This document shows, piece by piece, positions 1 through 5,674 of a stretch of 9,924 nucleotides of DNA. Made by a program: the position numbers and the translations under genes. Origin of the DNA: Nitrospiraceae bacterium (GTDB lineage Bacteria > Nitrospirota > Nitrospiria > Nitrospirales > Nitrospiraceae); assembly GCA_011391455.1 (NCBI GenBank), contig JAABQN010000061.1, forward strand, positions 1 through 9,924, given 5' to 3'. Within the stretch, counting starts at the first letter, position 1. Each line of letters opens with the position of its first letter. The notes beneath the pieces are model-generated. The model worked only from the letters and a program-made list of their open reading frames with translations, had not been told where the DNA came from and made no database searches.

Positions 1-14
1 GACTGTCCTTCACT

Positions 15-60
15 GCGCGCATCGAACGAGCACAGTTTCATCGTGCGCGTTCTGCGAGCA
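15..60. repeat. Palindrome-pair repeat, copy 1 (46 bp)
   Basis: This 46-bp stretch matches 147-192 at about 40 of 46 positions as a direct repeat. It contains two imperfect palindromes, at 13-33 and 43-61, each of the form GTGCGCG-loop-CGAGCAC; the first has lost its outer G and the second its final C. Paired short palindromes of this kind resemble REP/BIME intergenic elements of bacteria. Their function here is not shown by the sequence. The copy may continue a longer array to the left of the window. Confidence 0.6.
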
Positions 61-118
61 AGAAGGATGGTCTGGCGACTCCCGATCCCCTCCTCTCAAC
101 TTTCTTACTTCTCTCTTC

Positions 119-216
119 AGAGGGCGGCCTGGATCGTTCTCATCGTGCGCGCGTCGAACGAGCACATTCCTATCGTGCGCGTTCCGCGAGCACAGGGACC
201 GACCAGGCCGCCCTCT
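119..216. repeat. Nested inverted-repeat element holding palindrome-pair copy 2
   Basis: The outer arms AGAGGGCGGCCTGG (119-132) and CCAGGCCGCCCTCT (203-216) are perfect 14-bp reverse complements. The interior carries the second 46-bp repeat (147-192). Within it are two hairpins, 145-165 and 175-193, both built from GTGCGCG and CGAGCAC arms with loops of 7 and 5 bases. The whole could fold into a long stem closed by a two-hairpin junction. It starts 7 bases beyond the stop codon of the minus-strand coiled-coil gene, so it may act as a transcript-end structure for that operon, although there is no T tract typical of an intrinsic terminator. The alternative is a BIME/MITE-like mobile repeat. 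The rest of 1-222 shows no gene. Confidence 0.65.
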
Positions 217-222
217 TCTCTT

Positions 223-858
223 CTATTCGAACATCTTCCTCACCCCCGCTTTAATCTGGTCCAGGCCTTCGCGCAAGTCCGCCTCAAGGACATCGGCCCT
301 GGCCTGGGCCACCACGCGCTTAGCCTTGAGCTGGTCCTTAAACAACACCAGCTTGGTAAGCAGCTCCTCCTTCTTCCACTCCAAGGTGTTTTGCTGTTTA
401 GCTTTCTCACTTTCAAACCGATCCTTGAGTGCCTCAAACTCAGCTTCAAGCTTGCTCGTCCGGCCCACGAGATCCTCCCAGACCTTGCCTGACTCAAACG
501 TAGCCCCTCTTAGTTTCTGTTCTGCGACTGATTCGAACTCGTTCAGAGCCTTGAGAATCTTCGCCCTTTGTTCCTCGAACGTGTCGCGGGCGTCCGCTTT
601 GCCGAGAGCCAATTGCACTTGAAGATGCTCGAGCTTGGCCTGCACCTCCATCTTCGCCTGCTCAGCTATTTCCTTCGACTTCTGTACATCGGTCTGGACT
701 TGCTTGAGCAGATCCCGCAGCTGTTGCTTACGCTGTTCCAGCCCCTGTAGCGCCTGATCTTTCGTCCGGGTGAGTTGCGCTTCCAGCGCCAGAGCCTGAT
801 GCTCCAACGCATCCATCTTCTTGTCGAACGACGCTCTGAGCTCTGTGATTCTCAACAT
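223..858 (-). CDS. Coiled-coil protein of unknown function (211 aa)
   Basis: The start is well supported: the minus strand reads AAAGGAGG, five bases, then ATG. The product is soluble, very rich in Glu, Lys, Gln, Leu and Ala, and has no signal peptide or membrane segment. Two long helical, heptad-like stretches (about residues 5-115 and 133-205) are separated by a short break around residues 117-132 that contains Gly, Phe and Trp. No catalytic motif is visible and I do not recognise a named family; similarity to SMC-like or apolipoprotein-like helices would be compositional. It lies 50 bases downstream of the VOC-fold gene on the same strand, so co-transcription with the lysine genes is possible. 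Its own strong Shine-Dalgarno and unrelated character mean shared function should not be assumed. Unusually long open frames on the opposite strand are shadows of this gene. Confidence 0.85.
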   Translation of the reverse strand: MLRITELRASFDKKMDALEHQALALEAQLTRTKDQALQGLEQRKQQLRDLLKQVQTDVQKSKEIAEQAKMEVQAKLEHLQVQLALGKADARDTFEEQRAKILKALNEFESVAEQKLRGATFESGKVWEDLVGRTSKLEAEFEALKDRFESEKAKQQNTLEWKKEELLTKLVLFKDQLKAKRVVAQARADVLEADLREGLDQIKAGVRKMFE

Positions 859-908
859 GAGGCCCTCCTTTGTGTGAAAGGGAAAAGATTAGCCCGTGGG
901 GCAGGACG

Positions 909-1505
909 CTACCGGATCGCAGTGGATTTCATTAAACTGTCTGCCTGAGGAGGAGAAAATCCCTGATACCCGCGGTGGCGCTCGGCAAGTTCCAATACGG
1001 AAAAGGGCTGCCCGTCTACCATCTCCGGCATGGTGAAGATTTGCCGTAGCTGGCCACCGCGGGCGCCGACGATCTGGCCGGTAAAGACCACCCCTTGTGT
1101 CTTCAACCGTTCAATCGCCTGCTCGATGTCTTCCACGCGCACCGCCACATGATGAAACACCTGGTCGCCGAATTTATCGACCCAACCAGGGATGATGCTC
1201 GTGCGGCCCCGATCGTCTGGATAGGCTTGATCCACAAAGAGTGCTGGGTACCCAACCTTCCGATAAACCTTCGCATACCAGTCCTGATATTCGATCGTTT
1301 CACTGTACCCATATCCAAGCCTTGTGAATTCCTCCGCCCGCTGATCGATGTTCAACGTCCGTAGCGTAAGATGGTCTGCGACCGGGTAGAAACCGACCCC
1401 CGCCTTGTCCAGCGAGTCCCGTAGCACCTGGGCGGCCCGATTGCCTGAGATATAGTCGTCGATCATCCGGCTGATCAACACATCGAGTTCAACGCCTTGA
1501 TCCAT
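909..1505 (-). CDS. VOC-fold metal enzyme, probable DUF1338 / 2-oxoadipate dioxygenase-like protein
   Basis: The expected reaction is oxidative decarboxylation of 2-oxoadipate to 2-hydroxyglutarate, as by HglS of Pseudomonas putida. With the ATG at 1505 (198 aa), the motif HLTLRTL supplies His45 and Arg49 in the HxxxR spacing described for HglS. His118/His119 (FHHVAVRV) and Glu172 (VLELAER) are in the right order for the other two metal ligands. The C-terminal GYQGF plus SADxxxxST-like ending resembles short bacterial DUF1338 proteins. At about 200 residues it is less than half the length of HglS (about 460). The ATG at 1520 would have its AGGAG only 2 bases away, while the ATG at 1505 has GGAGG at 8 bases, so the second is preferred. 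It lies 85 bases behind the semialdehyde dehydrogenase gene. Alternatives are a generic glyoxalase or 4-HPPD-like VOC protein. The VOC fold is likely; the exact substrate is inferred from context. Confidence 0.75.
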   Translation of the reverse strand: MDQGVELDVLISRMIDDYISGNRAAQVLRDSLDKAGVGFYPVADHLTLRTLNIDQRAEEFTRLGYGYSETIEYQDWYAKVYRKVGYPALFVDQAYPDDRGRTSIIPGWVDKFGDQVFHHVAVRVEDIEQAIERLKTQGVVFTGQIVGARGGQLRQIFTMPEMVDGQPFSVLELAERHRGYQGFSPPQADSLMKSTAIR

Positions 1506-1533
1506 GATGGCTGCCTCCATGACTCCTGATAGT

Positions 1534-1580
1534 CATTGGTCAACAGATCGAGAGTATCTGTCAAGTACCATTGACCGATG
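1534..1580. repeat. Intergenic hairpin between ALDH and VOC genes
   Basis: CATTGGTCAA (1534-1543) pairs with TTGACCGATG (1571-1580) with one mismatch. Directly inside, CAGAT (1544-1548) pairs with ATCTG (1556-1560) around a 7-base loop. A 10-base bulge lies on one side. It occupies most of the 85-base gap in the minus-strand operon and ends about 14 bases before the upstream of the two possible VOC starts. There is no T tract, so an mRNA-stability or attenuating hairpin, or an operator, is more likely than a terminator. Confidence 0.4.
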
Positions 1581-1590
1581 ACGTCTTCAT

Positions 1591-3120
1591 CTACTCCCCG
1601 AACTTTATGCCCTGGGCCAATGGCAAATCGTGACCCCAGTTAACCGTGCTCGTCTGCCGCCTCATGTAGGCTTTCCAGGCATCCGAGCCGGCTTCGCGTC
1701 CTCCACCGGTTTCCTTCTCGCCTCCAAAGGCGCCGCCGATTTCCGCTCCTGATGTCCCGATGTTCACATTGGCGATCCCGCAGTCGCTGCCGGCGGTGGA
1801 CGTAAACCGCTCGCTGCTCTGCATGTCTGCGGTAAAAATCGAAGAAGACAGGCCTTGGGGTACCGCATTCTGCAACGCAATGGCGTCGTCAAGCTCCTTG
1901 AAAGGCATGACATAGAGAATCGGCGCAAAGGTTTCGCGCTGGACGATGGGCCAATGGTTCTCCGCTTTCACAATGGCCGGTTCGACGAAATAGCCAGGCT
2001 GATCCAGGACCTGTCCCCCATAGAGGACTTTCCCTCCCGTCTGCTTCACTTCTTCGATCGCCCTCCGATAGGTCTCGACCGCGGCGCGATCGATCAGCGG
2101 ACCCAACAGCACCTCCGGCTCCAATGGATTGCCGATACGGATCTGTCTGTACGCCGAGATCAGCTTCGCAACCACTTCATCGTACCGAGACTCATGGACG
2201 AACAGCCGTCTGGTCGTCGTACAACGTTGGCCGGCAGTACCGACCGCACCGAACACGATGGCGCGAATCGCCAAGGAGAGGTCCGCCGTCTGATCCACGA
2301 TGATCGCGTTGTTGCCGCTCAGTTCCAAGAGCGACCGCCCCAGCCTGCGCGCGACCGTCGCAGCCACAGATCGACCGACCGGTACAGACCCGGTAAATGA
2401 GATCAGTGGCAATCGGCGATCCTGGACCAACGTCTCCGCAATGGTCTTCTCAGCCGTGACGATCAGTGAAAAGATCCCCCGGTAGCCCTGTTGCTCCATC
2501 ACACGGTTGCAGAGATGCTGTACCGCAATCGCACAGAGCGGGGCTTTCGGCGAAGGTTTCCACACCACCGTATCTCCGGCAATCGCGGCCAGGAAGGCGT
2601 TCCAGGCCCAGACCGCGACGGGGAAATTGAAGGCGGTAATCACGCCGATCGCTCCAAGCGGATGCCATTGTTCCGACATCCGATGCTGCGCCCGCTCGGA
2701 ATGCATCGTCGCTCCATACAACATGCGCGACTGGCCCACGGCAAAGTCCGCCATATCGATCATTTCCTGAACTTCACCGTCTCCCTCCGCTTTGATTTTT
2801 CCGACCTCGAGAGAGACGAGTGAGCCGAGCAGGTCCTTGTGCTCCCGCAACGATGCACCGAGCAACCGGACGAATTCTCCACGCTTGGGAGCCGGGACAA
2901 GCCGCCATTGCTGAAATGCCGCAATGGACTCTCGCACGATGTGCTCATAGTCATCGGCTGAACAGGGATGAATTTTTGCAATCGTCTCGCCTGTCGATGG
3001 ATTCACGGACTCCAGCAGCGAGGCGTTCTCGCCGGAAGCCCACCAATGGGTTCCGGTGCTACCACCGGAGTTGACTGCGCGCAAGCCCAACCCCTTGAGG
3101 ATTTCCCCGGTGGACATCAT
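1591..3120 (-). CDS. ALDH7 (antiquitin)-type 2-aminoadipate-6-semialdehyde dehydrogenase
   Basis: It oxidises L-2-aminoadipate-6-semialdehyde (in equilibrium with piperideine-6-carboxylate) to L-2-aminoadipate with NAD, in the cytoplasm. Numbered from the ATG at 3120 (509 aa): FNFPVAVWAWN around Asn165, cofactor-binding Lys188 (VVWKPS), general base Glu266 (LLELSGNNA), and nucleophile Cys300 in GQRCTTTRRL. The C-terminal GGAFGGEKETGGG, SDAWKAYMRR and PLAQGIKF blocks are ALDH7 signatures. Glu119 (GEVQE) and Arg299 align with Glu121 and Arg301, reported to bind the aminoadipate end in human ALDH7A1. The open frame extends 50 codons upstream to 3270, but that part lies inside the preceding gene and has no family similarity. 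The start at 3120 shares ATGA with that gene's stop, implying translational coupling; a second ATG follows at once (3117). The length matches the ALDH7 family. Confidence 0.93.
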   Translation of the reverse strand: MMSTGEILKGLGLRAVNSGGSTGTHWWASGENASLLESVNPSTGETIAKIHPCSADDYEHIVRESIAAFQQWRLVPAPKRGEFVRLLGASLREHKDLLGSLVSLEVGKIKAEGDGEVQEMIDMADFAVGQSRMLYGATMHSERAQHRMSEQWHPLGAIGVITAFNFPVAVWAWNAFLAAIAGDTVVWKPSPKAPLCAIAVQHLCNRVMEQQGYRGIFSLIVTAEKTIAETLVQDRRLPLISFTGSVPVGRSVAATVARRLGRSLLELSGNNAIIVDQTADLSLAIRAIVFGAVGTAGQRCTTTRRLFVHESRYDEVVAKLISAYRQIRIGNPLEPEVLLGPLIDRAAVETYRRAIEEVKQTGGKVLYGGQVLDQPGYFVEPAIVKAENHWPIVQRETFAPILYVMPFKELDDAIALQNAVPQGLSSSIFTADMQSSERFTSTAGSDCGIANVNIGTSGAEIGGAFGGEKETGGGREAGSDAWKAYMRRQTSTVNWGHDLPLAQGIKFGE

Positions 3121-4205
3121 TTGTAGCAGGCTCCGAATCGATTCTTGAGCACATCTTGTAACGGAAAAGATTCCTGAGTTACGAATCCTTTGTACTGTGT
3201 AGACGCCGCCAGCACAAGGTCGGCTACGGCACAGAGGCTCGATGCGGTCGTCACTTGAATGGCAGACCAAAGTTTCCCTTTAATACATTGAGGATAGATC
3301 TTCTTCACGTAGTTCTCCTCGAACAAGGCGCCTTCCCTCATCCCCATGACGGAGGTATAGATCAGCACGACATCTTGCAGTGTCTGGGGAACCGCCCGTT
3401 CGAGGATTCGTTTGAGCGTTTCGCGATCCTCGTTCAGCTTGAGATCTTTCATCAAGAGGTGAATTTTCTCGCAATGGCCCGGATACCGTAGCGTCTTATA
3501 GTTCATGGTCCGGACTTTCCCCGCATAGGTATCGGCCAACGTTCCCAATCCTCCGGAGGTGTTGAACGCTTCGTATAGGAGTCCGTCTAACTCGATCGTC
3601 TCATACCCTTCGAGGGGTAGGAGAGGCACCTTCTCCCCCTCTTCAATTCCGTAGCAGATGTTGCCGTACTCGTTGATAAGCCCATCGGTAGACCAGGTCA
3701 GTGAATACTTGAGAGCGTTACTGGGATGCACCGGCAAGGCTCCGACCCGCATTTTGACCGTATCGACCGTATCGAAATGGGTGATCAAGTCGTGCGCCGC
3801 AATGCTGATGAAACCGGGGGCCAAGCCGCATTGCGGCACAAAGGCTTGCGATGAGTCAGCGCTCAGGACTTTGACCTGATTGGTGACCTCGACGTCCTCC
3901 GTCAGGTCGAAATAGTGAAGCCGGTGTTCGCGGGCCAATCCGGCGACGATTGGGTTGCAGAAATAAGGCAGGCTCGACAGAACCGCATCGAATCGATGTG
4001 CCGTCAGGTATGCGCTGACCGAGTCGGGGTGGCGGACATCAAGGTGCAGGGGTGTCACACGCGCCAGGCCGAGGTCCTCGACGAACCGCTTGGGAACGTC
4101 GAGGCTGATGTCACCGAGAGAGACTTCGTAGTCCCCGCTTTCTGACAAGAGGCAGGCAACCAGGGATCCGATTTTCCCAGCACCCAGGACGAGTACGCGA
4201 TGCAT
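3117..4205 (-). CDS. Lysine 6-dehydrogenase / saccharopine dehydrogenase family protein
   Basis: It is an NAD(P)-dependent oxidoreductase expected to yield aminoadipate semialdehyde, either directly from lysine (lysine 6-dehydrogenase) or from saccharopine. From the ATG at 4205 it is 362 aa. The Rossmann loop is GAGKIG (residues 8-13), with Asp32 at the end of the second strand favouring NAD. Family blocks are CGLAPG (126-131), TSGG (216-219) and YKTLRYPGHCEK (236-247). These and the length match bacterial lysine 6-dehydrogenase (Geobacillus type, about 385 aa) better, from memory, than yeast-type saccharopine dehydrogenase (about 446 aa). No lysine-ketoglutarate reductase gene is present here to make saccharopine. 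The open frame starts at a GTG at 4217, but ATG 4205 has GAGG six bases upstream and fits the predicted transcription start near 4219. It is the first gene of the minus-strand operon and its stop overlaps the ALDH start by 4 bases. Confidence 0.88.
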   Translation of the reverse strand: MHRVLVLGAGKIGSLVACLLSESGDYEVSLGDISLDVPKRFVEDLGLARVTPLHLDVRHPDSVSAYLTAHRFDAVLSSLPYFCNPIVAGLAREHRLHYFDLTEDVEVTNQVKVLSADSSQAFVPQCGLAPGFISIAAHDLITHFDTVDTVKMRVGALPVHPSNALKYSLTWSTDGLINEYGNICYGIEEGEKVPLLPLEGYETIELDGLLYEAFNTSGGLGTLADTYAGKVRTMNYKTLRYPGHCEKIHLLMKDLKLNEDRETLKRILERAVPQTLQDVVLIYTSVMGMREGALFEENYVKKIYPQCIKGKLWSAIQVTTASSLCAVADLVLAASTQYKGFVTQESFPLQDVLKNRFGACYK

Positions 4206-4225
4206 AGTCGGCCTCACTTTCGGTC

Positions 4226-4254
4226 AGTATACTCCTGCCCAAGCAGGCTCAGGA
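4226..4254 (-). promoter_or_regulatory. Predicted promoter and palindrome for the lysine operon
   Basis: On the minus strand a good -10 hexamer TATACT occupies 4231-4226, placing the transcript start near 4219 and leaving a leader of about 14 bases to the ATG at 4205. The -35 region (about 4249-4254) is poor, reading TTCCTG or TCCTGA. Between them lies a palindrome, CCTGC-CCAA-GCAGG (4234-4247), which occupies most of the promoter spacer. A weak -35 with a dyad in the spacer suits a regulated promoter, for example by a lysine- or aminoadipate-responsive regulator. That role is inferred and no regulator gene is visible nearby. Confidence 0.5.
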
Positions 4255-4412
4255 AATCTTTTTACAAACCGAAGCCTCTATCTTCGGATCGCGCTTCACG
4301 CGCCATGATCTTGGAGGGAAAATAGTCTAACACATTGACTTGTATGAACATATCAACCATGAAGCGGGAACAGACTTTGTGTTATCCTAACTCACTGTCA
4401 GGAGCAATGGTT

Positions 4413-4661
4413 ATGTTACGCATGCCTTCTCGAGTCGTGTTTCCGTTCGGTTATCGGATCTCCATCCGCCAACTATCCGATACCGACATGGACCGTCGGG
4501 ATCCGAATGCCGACGGAATCTGGGACGACGCCACGAAGACCATTTATCTTCGCAAGCGCTTACCCGTAACCAGACGGCGCTACATTCTCGCCCACGAACT
4601 TGGCCATGCCTGGCTTGATTGGCAGCATCGGCATCTCGACAACGGCAAAGCCAAAACTTAA
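4413..4661 (+). CDS. Very small HExxH zinc metallopeptidase-like protein (82 aa)
   Basis: The motif HELGHAW (His61, Glu62, His65 from the ATG at 4413) is the zinc-binding HExxH of gluzincin/ImmA-IrrE-type peptidases, preceded by a typical RRRYILAHELGH helix. A -DPNADGIWDDATKTIYL- segment before it resembles the beta strand found N-terminal to the motif in that group. Only 17 residues follow the motif, so the usual third zinc ligand about 25-30 residues downstream is missing; His72 and His74 (QHRH) are possible substitutes. The frame opens at 4335, but CAGGAG (4399-4404) points to ATG 4413 (8-base spacing) rather than 4407 (2 bases). The stop codon ends one base before the dispersed repeat at 4662, so truncation by repeat insertion is possible. 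It is divergent from the lysine operon. Its substrate is unknown. Confidence 0.72.
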   Translation: MLRMPSRVVFPFGYRISIRQLSDTDMDRRDPNADGIWDDATKTIYLRKRLPVTRRRYILAHELGHAWLDWQHRHLDNGKAKT

Positions 4662-4785
4662 CAGGCTGCCCCAAAAGCCAGCCAGCGGCGTTCTCGCATC
4701 GTTCAGATCCTCAACGTACCCCAAAGGGTACGCTTCCGGTCTTCACTCGCTGCGGCCTTGCTGGACGGCCTTTCTGAACAGCCTG
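4662..4785. repeat. Dispersed Nitrospira-type intergenic repeat, copy 1
   Basis: This segment aligns with the reverse complement of 9800-9921. About 28 bases ending GAACAGCC and the block GCCAGCGGCG to GCATCG are identical, and there is one 2-base indel in the central loop. The centre forms a hairpin CGTACCC-CAAA-GGGTACG. The ends CAGGCTG (4662-4668) and CAGCCTG (4779-4785) are inverted repeats. Open frames running through it (such as 4600-4866) are artefacts. I recognise this element from Nitrospira genomes, where it lies at gene ends. It abuts the stop of the HExxH gene and may serve as a transcript-end structure or be a non-autonomous mobile repeat. Confidence 0.75.
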
Positions 4786-4892
4786 CGAAGAATTCTGAGA
4801 GAGTCTGTGGGCATTCATGTGCTCATGGTTTCGAGGTGCTCAAGTAGTTTGTCAACAACCTGCTAGGAAGTCTGTCTCGACACCCGTGAAGC
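4786..4892. other. Non-coding stretch, possible gene remnant
   Basis: No ribosome binding site or credible gene is visible. One plus-strand frame reads a short AHGFEVLK ending followed by TAG (near 4853), which could be the decayed 3' end of the HExxH gene displaced by the repeat. The piece is too short to decide. Confidence 0.2.
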
Positions 4893-4939
4893 GTCGTTCG
4901 TTTCTGGGTTCGGACGTTTCACGAACGACAGGGTCGTTC
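4893..4939. promoter_or_regulatory. Three-part inverted repeat upstream of yqhA promoter
   Basis: GTCGTTCGT (4893-4901) is the exact reverse complement of ACGAACGAC (4921-4929). Part of that middle segment (GAACGAC, 4923-4929) also pairs with GTCGTTC (4933-4939) around a 3-base loop, so the two hairpins exclude each other. The last arm ends 3 bases before the -35 hexamer of the yqhA promoter. It could be an operator for a dimeric regulator with three half-sites, or the end of a preceding transcript. Because the predicted transcript starts downstream, it is unlikely to be an attenuator of yqhA. Confidence 0.45.
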
Positions 4940-4942
4940 AAA

Positions 4943-4972
4943 TTGACAGCTCCCCCTCTTGCCGACTAGGAT
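4943..4972 (+). promoter_or_regulatory. Predicted sigma70-type promoter of yqhA
   Basis: A perfect -35 hexamer TTGACA (4943-4948) is followed after 18 bases by TAGGAT (4967-4972, 4 of 6 consensus). Transcription would begin about 4979-4981, at or next to the GTG start codon at 4981. This implies a leaderless mRNA and explains the lack of a properly spaced Shine-Dalgarno. Confidence 0.6.
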
Positions 4973-4980
4973 AGCGCCCC

Positions 4981-5544
4981 GTGAGTCATTCCGATTCTTC
5001 AGAATTTGCCGAAGTGAAGCACCCCCACGCTCCCGTCAACCGTGTTGAGTACCTGTTTGAAACCGTCGTGTTCGCCAGCCGGTGGATTCAGGCCCCACTC
5101 TATGGCGGCCTCATCGTGGCCGAGCTGCTGTATGCCTATAAGTTTCTCATCGAACTATGGGAGATGGTCTGGCACATCAATCAGCAGGCAGAGACCGTCT
5201 TCATGCTGGGTGTCCTGGGGCTGATCGATGTCACGATGGTAGCAAATTTATTGACGATGGTGATCATCGGCGGCTACGCCACCTTCGTGAGCAAATTGGA
5301 TTTGGAGGGGCATCCCGATCGACCGGATTGGTTGACCCACATCGATCCCGGCACCATCAAGATCAAACTCGCGGCCTCACTGATCGGCATCTCCAGCATT
5401 CATCTCCTGAAATCGTTCGTCAACATCGCGAATGAAGATCTCGAACACATCAAGTGGAAGATCTTTATTCACATGACTTTTATCGGTTCGGCCATCCTGT
5501 TAGCCTGGACTGATAAAATCATGCAGAAAGATCGCAAACACTAA
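4981..5544 (+). CDS. yqhA: YqhA/UPF0114 family inner-membrane protein
   Basis: The 187-aa product matches the E. coli YqhA family (164 aa) from residue 24 on: YLFETVVFASRW, LGLIDVTMVANLLTMVIIGGY, FVSKLD, KLAASLIGISSIHLLK and IHMTFIGSAILLAWTDK are the conserved blocks. Four membrane segments are apparent (about residues 36-60, 73-100, 128-147 and 160-177), with a charged soluble N-terminus of some 20 residues that E. coli YqhA lacks. The cellular role of the family is not established. The start is GTG at 4981; there is no in-frame ATG before the conserved region and no well-placed Shine-Dalgarno, in keeping with a leaderless transcript from the promoter directly upstream. A nested hairpin follows 10 bases after the stop, then a lipoprotein gene in the same direction. 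Confidence 0.93.
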   Translation: MSHSDSSEFAEVKHPHAPVNRVEYLFETVVFASRWIQAPLYGGLIVAELLYAYKFLIELWEMVWHINQQAETVFMLGVLGLIDVTMVANLLTMVIIGGYATFVSKLDLEGHPDRPDWLTHIDPGTIKIKLAASLIGISSIHLLKSFVNIANEDLEHIKWKIFIHMTFIGSAILLAWTDKIMQKDRKH

Positions 5545-5554
5545 CCCAGGGGTT

Positions 5555-5653
5555 CAGGCTGAAGGCTGATCTGGTCTATCTGGTTGGTTTTATTCGACCA
5601 AACACACGAGACAGACCGAATAGACCAGACAGACGAGACAGGCCTTCAGCCTG
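5555..5653. terminator. Triple-nested inverted repeat after yqhA
   Basis: Three concentric stems are visible: CAGGCTGAAGGC (5555-5566) with GCCTTCAGCCTG (5642-5653), CTGGTCTAT (5571-5579) with ATAGACCAG (5620-5628), and TTGGT (5584-5588) with ACCAA (5597-5601). The right side is a GACAGACC-rich low-complexity run. It fills most of the gap between yqhA and the lipoprotein gene and ends 22 bases before the latter's start. It is plausibly a transcript-end or mRNA-stabilising structure. The outer arm is shared with the repeat after the lipoprotein gene, so it belongs to a repeat family. Confidence 0.55.
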
Positions 5654-5674
5654 TCTACCTGATAAGAGGTAGCG

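Noticed and set aside
13..193. Repeats at the left edge considered as a CRISPR array
   Set aside because: Only two 46-bp units separated by 86 bases, with divergent sequence and internal palindromes; there are no regular spacers and no cas genes.
43..492. Plus-strand open frame of 149 codons
   Set aside because: It is antisense to the well-supported coiled-coil gene, starts in a repeat palindrome, has no ribosome binding site and shows Leu-rich composition expected from the complement of a Glu/Lys/Gln-rich gene.
1855..2400. Plus-strand open frame of 181 codons
   Set aside because: It lies wholly antisense to the ALDH gene, and its Arg/His/Asp-rich composition is typical of a shadow frame.
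4335..4363. TTGACT at 4335-4340 as a promoter of the HExxH gene
   Set aside because: No acceptable -10 hexamer lies 16-18 bases downstream (the region reads CATGAA), and TATCCT at 4383 is too far away, so no promoter could be called.
4600..4866. Open frame of 88 codons spanning the repeat
   Set aside because: Most of it is a translation of the dispersed repeat; a similar artefact appears in copy 2 at 9639-9917, so it is repeat-derived, not a gene.
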